A stretch of DNA of 64,000 nt from VRUE01 sp963747765 (GTDB lineage: Bacteria > Actinomycetota > Thermoleophilia > Solirubrobacterales > 70-9). The translations under genes were made by a program, and so were the position numbers. The notes beneath the pieces are model-generated. The model was not told the DNA's origin and searched no databases. It saw nothing but the letters and a program-made list of their open reading frames with translations. The stretch is taken from NCBI GenBank assembly GCA_963747765.1, contig CAVVGH010000007.1, forward strand, positions 372,001 to 436,000, written 5' to 3'. Of this stretch, positions 8,942-17,489 are shown one piece after another (the stretch's first letter is position 1; each line of letters opens with the position of its first letter).

Positions 8942-9442
8942 GTGCACAGCAAGCGCGATCCGATCGACTCCCGCGTCGACATCGGCCATGTGCACCTGAA
9001 GGTGGCCGACCTCGATCGGGCTCTGGACTTCTACTGCGGTGTCCTTGGCTTTGAGCTGCAGCAGCGAATCGGCGACGAGGCGGCCTTCGTGTCGGCCGGT
9101 GGCTATCACCATCACATCGGCCTCAACACCTGGCACTCGAAGGGCGCGGCACCGCCGCCGGCCCGTAGCACCGGTCTCTTTCATCTCGCGATTCGCTACC
9201 CGGACCGGCGCTCACTTGCCGATGCCCTGCGCCGCGTCTCGGAGGCCGGCATCCGGCTCAGCGGCGCCTCCGATCACGGCGTCAGCGAGGCCATCTACCT
9301 GAGCGACCCCGACGGCAACGGGATCGAGCTCTACCGCGACCGACCCCGAGAGGAGTGGCCACGCCTGCCGGGCAGCGACGAGATCGCAATGGTCACCGAG
9401 TCACTCGACCTCCGCGATCTTCTCGCCACGCTGGACGCTTGA
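8942..9442 (+). CDS. VOC (glyoxalase/dioxygenase) family protein
   Basis: 166 residues with a GTG start. The beta-alpha-beta-beta-beta modules of the vicinal-oxygen-chelate fold are visible: HVHLKVADLDRALDFYCGV, then HHHIGLNTWHS, and the C-terminal LSDPDGNGIELYRDRP. Metal-ligand candidates are the His of HVHLKV, His in LFHLAIR and Glu in GIELY. It resembles catechol-2,3-dioxygenase-like lyase-family proteins; the substrate is unknown. Confidence 0.85.
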   Translation: MHSKRDPIDSRVDIGHVHLKVADLDRALDFYCGVLGFELQQRIGDEAAFVSAGGYHHHIGLNTWHSKGAAPPPARSTGLFHLAIRYPDRRSLADALRRVSEAGIRLSGASDHGVSEAIYLSDPDGNGIELYRDRPREEWPRLPGSDEIAMVTESLDLRDLLATLDA

Positions 9443-9517
9443 GGCAGAGGAGCTCCTCGTGCTCCACTGGGCGCATCGACCGCGAGGCGGGGTTCGTGCG
9501 TCGCGGACCGGCACGCC

Positions 9518-9523
9518 TATAAT
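9518..9523 (+). promoter_or_regulatory. Likely -10 box of tRNA-Gly
   Basis: A perfect TATAAT stands 12 nt upstream of the first base of tRNA-Gly. No good TTGACA-like -35 element is present at the usual distance. Confidence 0.55.
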
Positions 9524-9534
9524 CCCGCGTCTAC

Positions 9535-9608
9535 GCGGCTGTAGCTCAGCTGGCTAGAGCGTCTGCTTGCCATGCAGAAGGTCGTGGGTTCGAATCCCAT
9601 CAGCCGCT
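9535..9608 (+). tRNA. tRNA-Gly (anticodon GCC)
   Basis: Full cloverleaf: acceptor gcggctg (9535-9541) pairs with cagccgc (9601-9607), discriminator T at 9608, D arm gctc/gagc, anticodon stem tctgc/gcaga around loop ttgccat (anticodon GCC), and T arm gtggg/cccat around ttcgaat. CCA is not encoded. The segment from the anticodon loop to the 3' end recurs at 15185-15231 (inverted) and 37520-37566 (direct), marking it as the integration site of the following island. Confidence 0.97.
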
Positions 9609-9612
9609 TTTT
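9569..9612 (+). other. Attachment site (att) within the tRNA-Gly 3' half
   Basis: The stretch from ttgccatgcagaaggtcg in the anticodon loop through the 3' end and its run of T is the part shared with the two tRNA fragments near 15.2 and 37.5 kb. The upstream halves differ completely, so the crossover probably lies in the anticodon-loop region. This is the classical location for tyrosine-integrase attachment sites, and the integrase gene begins 40 bp away. Confidence 0.8.
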
Positions 9613-9614
9613 TC

Positions 9615-9640
9615 GCAAACCGCGCCGAAGCGCGGTTTGC
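9615..9640 (+). terminator. Hairpin behind tRNA-Gly
   Basis: A perfect 10-bp stem gcaaaccgcg / cgcggtttgc with loop ccgaag follows the tRNA and its T-run. The same hairpin is kept in the inverted copy near 15.16-15.18 kb, while a different hairpin occupies the same place at 37.57 kb. Confidence 0.6.
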
Positions 9641-9647
9641 GCCTTTC

Positions 9648-10949
9648 TCAAAGTTGATGTGGAAGGGCCTCAAGATCCTGTTTGTGGCTCTTTTCTGCGC
9701 CCGTCTGCGCCCAATCGGAGGAATTGACAAGTCCATCAAGGGCGGCTCCGTGGTCTGTTTTCAAGGCGATGACCTGGGCATATACGCCCAGCGTCATCTT
9801 GGGGTCGGCGTGGCCCGCTTGGGCCATCACGTAGGGCACGTCGGCCCCGGCTGCGAGCAGCAGCGAGATGAAGGTGCGCCGCAGCGAGTGCGGCGTTACA
9901 GCGCCCAGCTCTTCGCGACCTGCCTCTCTCAGCTTCTCGTTGGCGTGTTTGACCGCTGGGGCGAGAAACCGGTTGCGGACGTTGGAAGGGTTGTCTTGCC
10001 TACCCCTTTCAGTTGCGAAGACCAGATCGTCGGCCCCTCCGTGCTCGGTCCGAGCCCGGTAGTCGGAGAGCAGCTCTTGGAGCGTTGGGGTCAGGTGGAC
10101 GTGGCGGATTCCAGCATGGGTCTTCGCCTGCACGATCCGGAGTTTTCGACTCGTCAAGTCGACGTCTCGCCACCGCAGGCCAAGCGCCTCACTGATTCGA
10201 AGCCCAGCAAGCGCCAGAACCGCCAACAGTGGTTGTCGGCGTCCGCTATCGCCCTCGCGAGCGGCCGCGTCCATCTCCGTGGCCGCTCGCAGTAGCGCGG
10301 CAACTTGCTCGGGCTGCAGGTAGGTGCGGACAGGTTTGCGCTCCCGCAGGAACCGCTTGCGTCCCTTGGCGGGATTACGGTCCAGGTGGCCATATTCAAC
10401 CGCCTGCTCGAGAATCGTGGCGAGTAAACGGATCGTCTTGTTGATCGATCCGTTGGAGAGCGGGCGGGGGAGAGGATTGCGCCTCTCATCGGGCTGGGTC
10501 AGTTGCCTGCGTCGAGCTTCCTGGAGCGATTTGCTTTCGCGCACCTTCAAATGCCGATATTGGTCGACCTCGCGAACGGTGATCTCCGAGAGTCGATGCT
10601 CGGCGAAGAAAGGCAGCAGATGCCGGTCAAGGCGCCAGCGACAGTCGACTAGGGTGCGCTCCCTCCATTCCGGCGACGCTCCCTCAAGCCACTCCTCACA
10701 GAACTCACCAAAGGTCGGCTCGGGTTGCGCGTGCCTCGGTTTCGCATCGGGCGCTGGGGGGCGCCAGGCTCCGCGGCGCACGTCTGCCATGACGATTGCC
10801 AGTTCGTCCTCGGCCCGGCGACGGTTCCACCCGTCCTCGGGACGCCCAAGGGTGATCGTGTGGCGCCTACCGTATGCGCGAAACCGGATTGCCCAGCTTC
10901 GGCGTTGTCCTTTCGGAGGGACGACGCCGCCGGTTGCCCGTCGGGCCAT
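9648..10949 (-). CDS. Tyrosine integrase of the tRNA-Gly island
   Basis: 433-residue phage/ICE-type integrase. It has an N-terminal AP2-like arm-binding part (RRSWAIRFRAYGRRHTITLG), a SAM-like core-binding domain and a catalytic domain. Catalytic residues are Arg in LAGLRISEALGLRW, His-x-x-Arg in HSLRRTFIS, His in QAGHADPKM and Tyr in LGVYAQV. It reads toward the tRNA, ending 40 bp from it, as expected for an integrase next to its att site. Its ATG overlaps the TAA of the upstream winged-helix gene (taATG), so translation is coupled. Confidence 0.95.
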   Translation of the reverse strand: MARRATGGVVPPKGQRRSWAIRFRAYGRRHTITLGRPEDGWNRRRAEDELAIVMADVRRGAWRPPAPDAKPRHAQPEPTFGEFCEEWLEGASPEWRERTLVDCRWRLDRHLLPFFAEHRLSEITVREVDQYRHLKVRESKSLQEARRRQLTQPDERRNPLPRPLSNGSINKTIRLLATILEQAVEYGHLDRNPAKGRKRFLRERKPVRTYLQPEQVAALLRAATEMDAAAREGDSGRRQPLLAVLALAGLRISEALGLRWRDVDLTSRKLRIVQAKTHAGIRHVHLTPTLQELLSDYRARTEHGGADDLVFATERGRQDNPSNVRNRFLAPAVKHANEKLREAGREELGAVTPHSLRRTFISLLLAAGADVPYVMAQAGHADPKMTLGVYAQVIALKTDHGAALDGLVNSSDWAQTGAEKSHKQDLEALPHQL

Positions 10950-11234
10950 TAGCGCTGCCCTCGGCTGTTGAGGTCCTCAAAGCGCAGAGCGGCCCGCGTA
11001 GGCGTCAGAAGGGCGCCGTGGCGGTGGAGCAGCCCGACAGCCACACAGATCGCGCACAGCACGCTCTACGTCGTCTCTGGCGGCAAATGCGTCGGGATCG
11101 GCACTCAGCTCACGGACGAACTCAGAGCACGTGAGCTGCGTCGGGTGCTCGGCGAGTAGAAGCGCCAAGACGGCGCGCTGTGTTTGCGCGTCTTCCTCGG
11201 CGGGGCAAGCGGGCTCCTGCGGCCCGCGATCCAT
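10949..11234 (-). pseudogene. Small winged-helix-like protein, frameshifted
   Basis: The first frame reads RAVLALLLAEHPTQLTCSEF then DVERAVRDL and then degenerates into proline-rich sequence. Removing one base near 11044-11047 restores VAVGLLHRHGALLTPTRAAL followed by RFEDLNSRGQR and a TAA that overlaps the integrase ATG by one base. That clean stop-start joint shows the restored frame is the ancestral one. The fold looks like a short winged helix common beside integrases in actinobacterial islands, perhaps an excisionase or regulator (inference). The frameshift may be a real mutation or a sequencing error. Confidence 0.7.
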
Positions 11235-11287
11235 AGGGTTGCTGCAGGACATGGGAGATGTGCCTCCTGTGTCTCAGGCGGCCCTCT

Positions 11288-11410
11288 CGTGTTTGCGCAC
11301 GGCGGGTCGCCGCTTTCTGAGGCCGATAGCTCGCTACCGTTCCCGTTGCGGCCGGACTAGTTCCACCTAAGCCGACCGCCACGGGGCCGGTGTCGCAAGC
11401 ACGCGGCCCC
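11288..11410. repeat. Non-coding block shared with 37985-38105
   Basis: The segment starting cggcgggtcgccgctttctg and running through the gccacggggccgg stretch is closely repeated at 37985-38105. It contains the partial inverted repeat gatagctcgctacc (ggtagctcgctacc in the other copy, a perfect 6+6 palindrome with 2-nt spacer). It lies between the divergent winged-helix gene and the XRE gene, so it may hold an operator or recombination site. Confidence 0.6.
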
Positions 11411-11460
11411 ACTTATGTTTGAGGGGTGGAGACTAGCAGCTTTCCCTTACATATCGTTAG

Positions 11461-11718
11461 ATGAAGCGTGATCCCCGACAGACCCCGCAGCCCCAGCCCT
11501 ACCTAGGCGAGGCGATCCGCGCACTGCGCAGACAGCGCGGGCTCAGCCAGGAAGCGCTCGCCCCGGAGGCAAGAATCACGCCGGGCACCCTCTCGCTAAT
11601 CGAGCGCGGCGAAGCAAACCCAACCTGGGGCACGGTGCAAGGAATCGCGGCTGCGCTTGGTGTGGCCGTCTCGACTCTGGCGCAGGCGGCGGAGAGGGTG
11701 GAGAGAACTCGGGAGTGA
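11461..11718 (+). CDS. XRE-family helix-turn-helix regulator
   Basis: 85 residues, essentially one Cro/C1-type HTH: LGEAIRALRRQRGLSQEAL, then RITPGTLSLIERGEANPTW and GIAAALGVAVSTL. It probably represses the divergent winged-helix/integrase transcript and/or the downstream OLD-like gene. A tacata element 8 nt before the ATG would place transcription start at or near the start codon, so a leaderless mRNA is possible (inference). Confidence 0.9.
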   Translation: MKRDPRQTPQPQPYLGEAIRALRRQRGLSQEALAPEARITPGTLSLIERGEANPTWGTVQGIAAALGVAVSTLAQAAERVERTRE

Positions 11719-11779
11719 GCCTATGGAGCCAAGTTCGGCTCGCGTCGTGCAACGCCGAGGGAATGATTAAGTACGCGGG

Positions 11780-13867
11780 ATGCGACTGATCAAGGCCAAG
11801 GTATCGGGTTATCGCCGACTCGCCGGGGACTGCGAGGTCAAGTTAGACACCGATCCTGTGTGCATCGTCGGGCCAAATGCCGCCGGGAAGTCGTCGTTTC
11901 TCGATTCGCTATTGCATCTCAACCACGACGATGAATTCGCGAAATCGGAGCGAACCAGAAAGCCCGATGGCAATCCTCTTAATCCCACCGTAGAGGCGCG
12001 GTTCGTTCTCAGTGACGAAGAGCTGTCGTTGCTCGCTCACATTCCCGAGGCAGCGAACGTGCGCCAACTATTGGTGCTCAAGGAGTTTGGCAAGCCCAGA
12101 GCATTCATCCCTGAGCCAACTCCAAAACGCGATCTCAGTCAGCGCCAAGCGGTCCTCTCGACGCTTGAAGAATTGCAGAACAGCAGCTGGCTAGCGAGTG
12201 TAGCCGCGGTCGAGTCCGAGCTCGATCCCTCGCCGGAGACTTGGGCAGAGGATCTATTGGACGAGGCAATCAGCGCCGCCTCGCTCGAACAGGAGAACTT
12301 AGGCGACCGGATCAATGCTTTTCAAAGTCTGCGTGAACGCTTGGTCATGGTTGTCCGTGAGCAACAGGCTGAAGCCCAGGCAGACGATGGCAGCGAGCAA
12401 GAGTCACCCAGCGAGCCTGGCCGTCGAGCTTGGCCTGCACTGCCTAAGAAGTACTCCAAGCTGGAGGCAGACCTGCACGCCCTTGGCCAGTACGAGGGAC
12501 TAGACCATCCGCGCGATCGCGTGGCTAAGGAGTTGGAAGATCACGTGCCCAGTTTCGTCAAGTTCAATGACCTTGCCAGGGGATTAGCTAGCGAGTACGT
12601 CCTAACCAACGAACCCGATCCTGAAGGCGCTGCCATACATAATTTCCTCGATCTTGGCGAAACGAGTTGGGCGAAGGCGTTGGAGGTAGTGGAATCCGGC
12701 GACAAAGGCCGAAAGCGGGCATATCTTGAAAGGGTCAACAGGGCTCTCGAAAGACGAGCGGCGGTGATTTGGGAACAAAGCAAAATCACCGTAGGCATCG
12801 ACCTCGACGGTCCCACCTTGACTGTTCTCCTATCTATGCAGGAGGACGATTACATCGATTTCGAGGAACACAGCGATGGATTACGCCAGTTCATCGCCCT
12901 GCGAGCCTTTATCGCCAGTGAAGCGGCTGCGGTCAAGCCAATCGTGCTGATAGACGAGGCCGAGACCCACCTTCACTACGACGCTCAGGCAGACATTGTT
13001 GGCGTTTTCGAGGAACAAGACGACGCAGCCAAAATCGTCTATACGACGCACTCGGCAGGATGCCTACCTCGCGACCTTGGCCTTGGCATCCGGGCGATTG
13101 TCCCGGACATTGTCGAGCGTGATGGTAGAAAGAGTCAAGGTGATCACTCGCATGTGATCAACAAGTTCTGGACCGACGGACGCGGGTATTCTCCGTTACT
13201 GCTAGCAATGGGTGCTGGCGCTTTGGCCTTTGCGGCGACGCAGAAAGCTGTCATTACCGAGGGTATGAGCGATGCTCTGTTGTTGCCGTCGTTGATCCGG
13301 GAGGCTACTGGCGAGGATCGTCTCAACTACCAAGCGGCTCCAAGCTTTGCTGAGGCTGATCCAGAACAGATACGTGACCTCGATTTGATTGCGTCACGCG
13401 TCGCTTTTCTTGCCGACGGCGATGGAGGTGGCGAGAGCCATGGCGAGCGGCTAACCGACAATGGCATTTTGGATGAGCAGATCCGTTTCCTGGGCGGCAA
13501 GGGTAGTGGGTTGTCTATTGAGGATCTGCTCGATAAGACTGTCTATCTGGATGCCGTCAACGCTGAGCTTGATACTTGGCATCGGCTCGAATATCCGGCT
13601 GACAAGCTTCCTGAGACCGGGCGTAGCACCGCCGTAAAGAAGTGGTGCGAAGGGCAAGAACGGAAGCTGGACCGAAAGGTCAGGATAAGCAAGGTCGATG
13701 TGGTTCAGGGAGTGCTAGATCAGCGGTGCGAGAATGTTGCCCTGCTCGACAAGAAGTACCGGCAACTTCTCGTAGACCTTCACTCGGAGCTAGAAAGGAT
13801 TTTCGACGAGGCACCTGACCGAGTTAAGCGCCTGCGTGAAGAAGTTGACCAGCCGGAAGAGGGCTAG
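11780..13867 (+). CDS. OLD-like ATP-dependent nuclease (AAA/ABC ATPase + TOPRIM)
   Basis: 695 residues. The ABC/SMC-type ATPase has Walker A GPNAAGKSS near residue 32 and a Walker B/His block VLIDEAETHLHYD near 387 followed by YTTHSAGCLPRDL. A C-terminal TOPRIM nuclease domain carries EGMSDALLLPSL near 493 and FLADGDGGGES near 545. This is the architecture of OLD-family nucleases, GajA and related phage-defence proteins. No UvrD-like GajB partner follows, so a stand-alone (class 1-like) OLD is most likely. GC content and codon use look lower than in flanking core genes, consistent with acquired cargo. Confidence 0.88.
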   Translation: MRLIKAKVSGYRRLAGDCEVKLDTDPVCIVGPNAAGKSSFLDSLLHLNHDDEFAKSERTRKPDGNPLNPTVEARFVLSDEELSLLAHIPEAANVRQLLVLKEFGKPRAFIPEPTPKRDLSQRQAVLSTLEELQNSSWLASVAAVESELDPSPETWAEDLLDEAISAASLEQENLGDRINAFQSLRERLVMVVREQQAEAQADDGSEQESPSEPGRRAWPALPKKYSKLEADLHALGQYEGLDHPRDRVAKELEDHVPSFVKFNDLARGLASEYVLTNEPDPEGAAIHNFLDLGETSWAKALEVVESGDKGRKRAYLERVNRALERRAAVIWEQSKITVGIDLDGPTLTVLLSMQEDDYIDFEEHSDGLRQFIALRAFIASEAAAVKPIVLIDEAETHLHYDAQADIVGVFEEQDDAAKIVYTTHSAGCLPRDLGLGIRAIVPDIVERDGRKSQGDHSHVINKFWTDGRGYSPLLLAMGAGALAFAATQKAVITEGMSDALLLPSLIREATGEDRLNYQAAPSFAEADPEQIRDLDLIASRVAFLADGDGGGESHGERLTDNGILDEQIRFLGGKGSGLSIEDLLDKTVYLDAVNAELDTWHRLEYPADKLPETGRSTAVKKWCEGQERKLDRKVRISKVDVVQGVLDQRCENVALLDKKYRQLLVDLHSELERIFDEAPDRVKRLREEVDQPEEG

Positions 13868-13892
13868 CTCCAGGACGCGCTGATCTCTAGTT

Positions 13893-14501
13893 CTAACGGC
13901 GACGAAAGGCGAGCGCTGACTTCCAGCCTCTTCCCTTGCGAGCTTCCGCCATCCGCGAACCAAACACGGCACCGAGTTGACGGTTCTGCTGGCTCACGAA
14001 AGTCATATTGACGCGTAGAGGCATGTTGCCGTCGTCCTCTTCTCGTCCAAGGGCTCGAAGGTTGGTGACGTGCCACCACTCCCCGATGTCGTAATAGGTC
14101 ACTTCGAAATGATGAACGACGCCAGGTCGATAATTACCTCTGAAAGAGAAAAGCAGGTCGATGCCTCCGCCCTCGACGCAAATGCTTGGTTGACCTGGAA
14201 TCACCGCCCCACTAGGTCCATCAATCCGCAGCTGACCCCCAACGCCGAGCGCTGGGCCTCTTCCGACGTTTTGCAGGCGAAGGCGGAATTCCTCCTCGCC
14301 AAAACGTTCGACTAAGTCCGTGAATGGAATGAGCACCGGGCGCCACTGAGCCCGCTCCTCTTTCCGGGTCGCGGATGCCAGCCGGTAGCTGAAGAAAGCC
14401 AGCGCAACCGTTCCCATCGCGAGAACGATCGTCCCAAGCGCAATGAAGAAATCTGCATCAACCAGCGCGGACGGAAAAACCATCTTTCCTAGCATCGCCA
14501 C
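13893..14501 (-). CDS. Hypothetical protein with N-terminal membrane anchor
   Basis: 202 residues. Residues 17-38 (FFIALGTIVLAMGTVALAFF) form one transmembrane helix, followed by a charged linker and a soluble beta-rich domain (FRLRLQNVGRGPALGVGG, IDLLFSFRGNYRPG). It is convergent with the OLD-like gene, 25 bp apart. The pattern resembles small membrane proteins of unknown function found in accessory islands. No function is assigned. Confidence 0.7.
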   Translation of the reverse strand: MAMLGKMVFPSALVDADFFIALGTIVLAMGTVALAFFSYRLASATRKEERAQWRPVLIPFTDLVERFGEEEFRLRLQNVGRGPALGVGGQLRIDGPSGAVIPGQPSICVEGGGIDLLFSFRGNYRPGVVHHFEVTYYDIGEWWHVTNLRALGREEDDGNMPLRVNMTFVSQQNRQLGAVFGSRMAEARKGRGWKSALAFRRR

Positions 14502-14599
14502 ATTTTCGGAGCGATGTCGGACGGGTCATCTCGATTTGGACTCCAGGCGCTCTCACGCGTGGCGGTGAGCGTTCAGGTTCGCCTGCTCCAGAAGTAGTC

Positions 14600-15007
14600 T
14601 TGGTCGTCGTGGGTCTCGACTTTCCAAGCGTCCGCGCGACCCTCGCCGAGTGGGAGGGTCGGCGCGTATCCGTCGTGGTCGATCGCGATCGGATCAAGAC
14701 GGGTTTCAAGCGGATGGTCGCCCTGCAAGGCGCGCTTGGCGGGGTGGAGGCGGTGCCCGAGGTCGGCCAGGAGCCCGGCATCCAGAACGTGCCCAACAAG
14801 GACTTGCCACCGGAGCTGCGGACCCACGCGCTGTTCTACCCCGTGGGCGAAGGCGACCCGGACGACCTGCACGGGCTGCCCGGCTTCCACATCAGCCTTG
14901 CGGAGTTCGATCGCGCCGTCGAGGACTCGCCCGGACTGCTGATCATCACCGGGCGGGACCTGGAGATACAAGTCCAGCTCTTGGATGAAATCGAGCCCGA
15001 TGGGTAA
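14600..15007 (+). CDS. Hypothetical protein
   Basis: 135 residues, TTG start at 14600 (a GTG at 14609 is equally plausible). Soluble and acidic, with recognisable secondary structure (RRVSVVVDRDRI, PGLLIITGRDLEIQVQLLDE) but no motif I know. It is not a clear shadow: no better frame covers the segment. It ends about 65 bp before the copied tRNA flank at 15073. Could be a fragment of a larger ancestral gene. Confidence 0.5.
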   Translation: MVVVGLDFPSVRATLAEWEGRRVSVVVDRDRIKTGFKRMVALQGALGGVEAVPEVGQEPGIQNVPNKDLPPELRTHALFYPVGEGDPDDLHGLPGFHISLAEFDRAVEDSPGLLIITGRDLEIQVQLLDEIEPDG

Positions 15008-15072
15008 GAACGCACAGCCGATCGAGCACAAGAGCAGCCAACGGGGCGCCAGCTTCATGACGAGGCCTGTCA

Positions 15073-15184
15073 TTCAACTCCAACGGTGGGTGGGGTGGTG
15101 CAGAAAAGAGCCAAAAACAGAATTCTGAAGCCCTTCCACATCAACTTTGAGCGAGGCGCAAACCGCGCTTCGGCGCGGTTTTCG
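15073..15184 (-). repeat. Inverted copy of the tRNA-Gly downstream flank
   Basis: Read on the minus strand, this repeats the sequence immediately after tRNA-Gly (9609 to about 9710), including the gcaaaccgcg-type hairpin and the caaagttgatgtggaagggc stretch, with scattered mismatches. It therefore contains the end of an integrase-gene-like sequence with no gene attached. Confidence 0.8.
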
Positions 15185-15591
15185 AAAAAAGCGGCTGATG
15201 GGATTCGAACCCACGACCTTCTGCATGGCAATTGCACTGTTTTGTCTGCACCGCAGAATGGCAGTGTGTGATTTGGCCGGTTCGATCTAAGGTCGAAACG
15301 ACTCTTGGGTGTCACGGTTGAGGGTGTTTTTTGGAGGTTGTTTGCATGTTGACTTTGTTTCTATACAGTCCTTTTCGTGCCGTTTTTCGCACAATGCGGT
15401 TAGTAGTGGGTATTCAATGGACGGGTTGCGTAGTGGGCCATGCCTTGGCCGCGAGGTGTGACTCGTGGTCAACTGAATCGAGTTGTCTCTTGTAGGCGCA
15501 GCGTTGTTTCCCTTGAACATGGCGGCGTGTATAGGTACCCTGTTGGTTGCCGTACGAAGCGCCCAAAGATCCAAAACTCCGGTACGGAAGC
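15185..15591 (-). repeat. Inverted repeat of about 0.4 kb, left copy
   Basis: On the minus strand it is almost identical to 37158-37566 on the plus strand. It consists of about 350 bp of unusually AT-rich sequence, ending in the tRNA-Gly 3' fragment (anticodon loop to T-run). In the non-tRNA part I saw a single difference by eye (Lys versus Met codon in an open frame that both copies keep). The outer limit is ggtacggaagc at 15581-15591. The pair bounds the 21.6-kb defence-rich segment. Confidence 0.9.
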
Positions 15592-15971
15592 GGTGGCCTT
15601 GAGTGCGCGTCTGTTGATGTGGGGCGGACACAGGCTCGAGCCCATCAGTATGGTTGAAGGCTCGGCTGTCTCGACTGACATAGTAGGTACCCCGACCTAG
15701 TTGCCGCGCCGCTGCGCTTCAATCGGTAAGCAGATTGGGCAATCACAAAACCAGTCCGGCCAGGCCTCCCTCCTGGATGCCGAAACCATGGGTGGGCGAA
15801 AGCGACGTCCCAGCACGTCGGGGGCTCTTGCTTCTCGTCCATTTCGAGCGTCTTCCGCTGGATGTCCAGCCGTTCGCAAAGCGCGCAAAGCGGAGACGGG
15901 GAACCGCTGCCTCGATCTCGATCTACGTCCGACCTGATGAAGCCCGGTTACCGGCTCGACCTACGCCGGTG
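15592..15971. other. No gene recognised
   Basis: About 380 bp between the inverted repeat and the membrane-protein gene. Only short overlapping frames without recognisable motifs occur, and no RNA gene was seen. Confidence 0.5.
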
Positions 15972-17489
15972 TTAGAGGCTTGAGATCAGGTTGATCACCG
16001 TACTGACGTGGGCCAGTCCCCATCCGATGGCAGCGCTGATCGCCGCCCAGAACCAGGGACTCGATAGAACATCGCGGCTGGGCCAGCGGCGTGCGATCAC
16101 CCGGCGCAAGCGCCACCACCACGACTTACCGGTGATGGCGTCGAAGGTTTCCGCGACCTCGATCAGGGCGTTCCGCAGGTAGGCCATGTTGACCGTACCG
16201 TTGGCGGCAGTGGCCTGCGCGGGGACCACGGTTGGATTGGAACCGCGCAGGCAGCCGATCACGGTCGCGGTGAGGTCGAAGTAGCGATGCTCGAAGGCCA
16301 ATGAGCGACTGAGCCGCGAACCAAGCGAGAGCAGCGTTGGCACCGTGGGGACGACAAGGTGCTCTTGCCGGTAGGGGTCATCGACGTGGTCGACGCTGAC
16401 GTCTGCGCCCCCCCTCTCGTCGCGGAAACGGTAGATGAACGGCAGGTGCAGGTCGGTCTGCAGGGCCGGATCGGCGAGGACTTCGCGGATCGCCGTTCGC
16501 AGGAGGCCGTCCATCTGCCGTCGCTCGCGCTCATCGACCCTCTCCAGAAGACCGGCCATCCGACCGTGGGCCGCCCCACCCTCGCGGTGCTCATCGAGGC
16601 CGAGCACCGCGCAGCCTGCGAAAAGCGCCACCCGCATCGCAACTGGGTCGGGCGGTGAGCCTCCTAGGACCCGATTGCACCACCTCACCATGGAGCGCAC
16701 GTGGTCCTTGGTCAGGTAGGCCGCGGGGTCATCGAGCAAGCCGCGCTCAAAGCAAGCAGCGACCGCGTTCAGCACGGCAGCTTGGTGGAAGGCCCAGTTG
16801 GTGGCGAGGTTCGGTGCATCGGGAGAGGTCGATGCGAAACGGTAGCCCTCGACCCATTCCATCTTCCGCATCGCCGAGAGCCAGTCGACGCGGACCTCTT
16901 GGGGCTCGGTCTGGTCGCCCTCGCGGTGTTTGGCGTCGGCCAACTCTTCTAGCAGTTCACCCGCAAGCGCCCGCACCTCCTCGCGCTCGACGCCGGGAGG
17001 GGCAGGGTCCCAGTTTCGGATGGCCCAGTCGAGCTTCGCGAGCGAGCGCAGCACCATCGCTTGGCGCAGGACGATGTAGAACTGGCTCATCCGCTTCGGG
17101 CTCTTGCCGAGCCCTTGGTGCAGATAGGACCACGCCGCCGCGATCATTGGCCCGTAGCTATCGGGCTCGTTCGCCCCAGCAAGGATCTCAAGTCCCGCGG
17201 CGGTCCCGTAGATGCCGTGCTGCCCGTGTTTCGCCGTCGACTCCTGGGGCTCAACAACCCATTGGCCAAAAGCGGTGCACGGCTCCCCGTCGAGCGGGCC
17301 CTTGACGTCGACCGCGGCGCCCTGGACTTGGTGCTCGAGTTCCGCACAAGCGAAATTCAGCTCCTCGCGAGCTGCCTGCCAGCGGCTGCGTCGCACGCCG
17401 GGGCGCTTCAGCGCACCCCCCGCTCCGCCGCCGGCCGCGCGTGAGCCGCGCCTCCGCCCCCGCTCGATCGACGCCGCCACCGGGTTCAC
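15972..17489 (-). CDS. Helical protein with C-terminal membrane anchor, unknown family
   Basis: 505 residues from a GTG at 17489 whose bases overlap the TGA of the restored HIT-kinase frame (GTGA), which decides the start. The body is predicted all-helical. An early motif HGQHGIYGTAAGLEILAG resembles alpha-alpha toroid (terpene-cyclase/glycosidase-like) repeats, but I cannot assign a family. The C-terminus is hydrophobic (SPWFWAAISAAIGWGLAHVS), indicating one membrane segment near the end. It is the second gene of a two-gene unit behind a nucleotide-type enzyme; a membrane-acting effector is one hypothesis. Confidence 0.75.
   Translation of the reverse strand: MNPVAASIERGRRRGSRAAGGGAGGALKRPGVRRSRWQAAREELNFACAELEHQVQGAAVDVKGPLDGEPCTAFGQWVVEPQESTAKHGQHGIYGTAAGLEILAGANEPDSYGPMIAAAWSYLHQGLGKSPKRMSQFYIVLRQAMVLRSLAKLDWAIRNWDPAPPGVEREEVRALAGELLEELADAKHREGDQTEPQEVRVDWLSAMRKMEWVEGYRFASTSPDAPNLATNWAFHQAAVLNAVAACFERGLLDDPAAYLTKDHVRSMVRWCNRVLGGSPPDPVAMRVALFAGCAVLGLDEHREGGAAHGRMAGLLERVDERERRQMDGLLRTAIREVLADPALQTDLHLPFIYRFRDERGGADVSVDHVDDPYRQEHLVVPTVPTLLSLGSRLSRSLAFEHRYFDLTATVIGCLRGSNPTVVPAQATAANGTVNMAYLRNALIEVAETFDAITGKSWWWRLRRVIARRWPSRDVLSSPWFWAAISAAIGWGLAHVSTVINLISSL

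Noticed and set aside
15185..15231. A second tRNA-Gly gene near 15.2 kb (and near 37.54 kb)
   Set aside because: Only the anticodon loop to 3' end is present; the 5' half and acceptor partner are missing, so these are attachment-site fragments.
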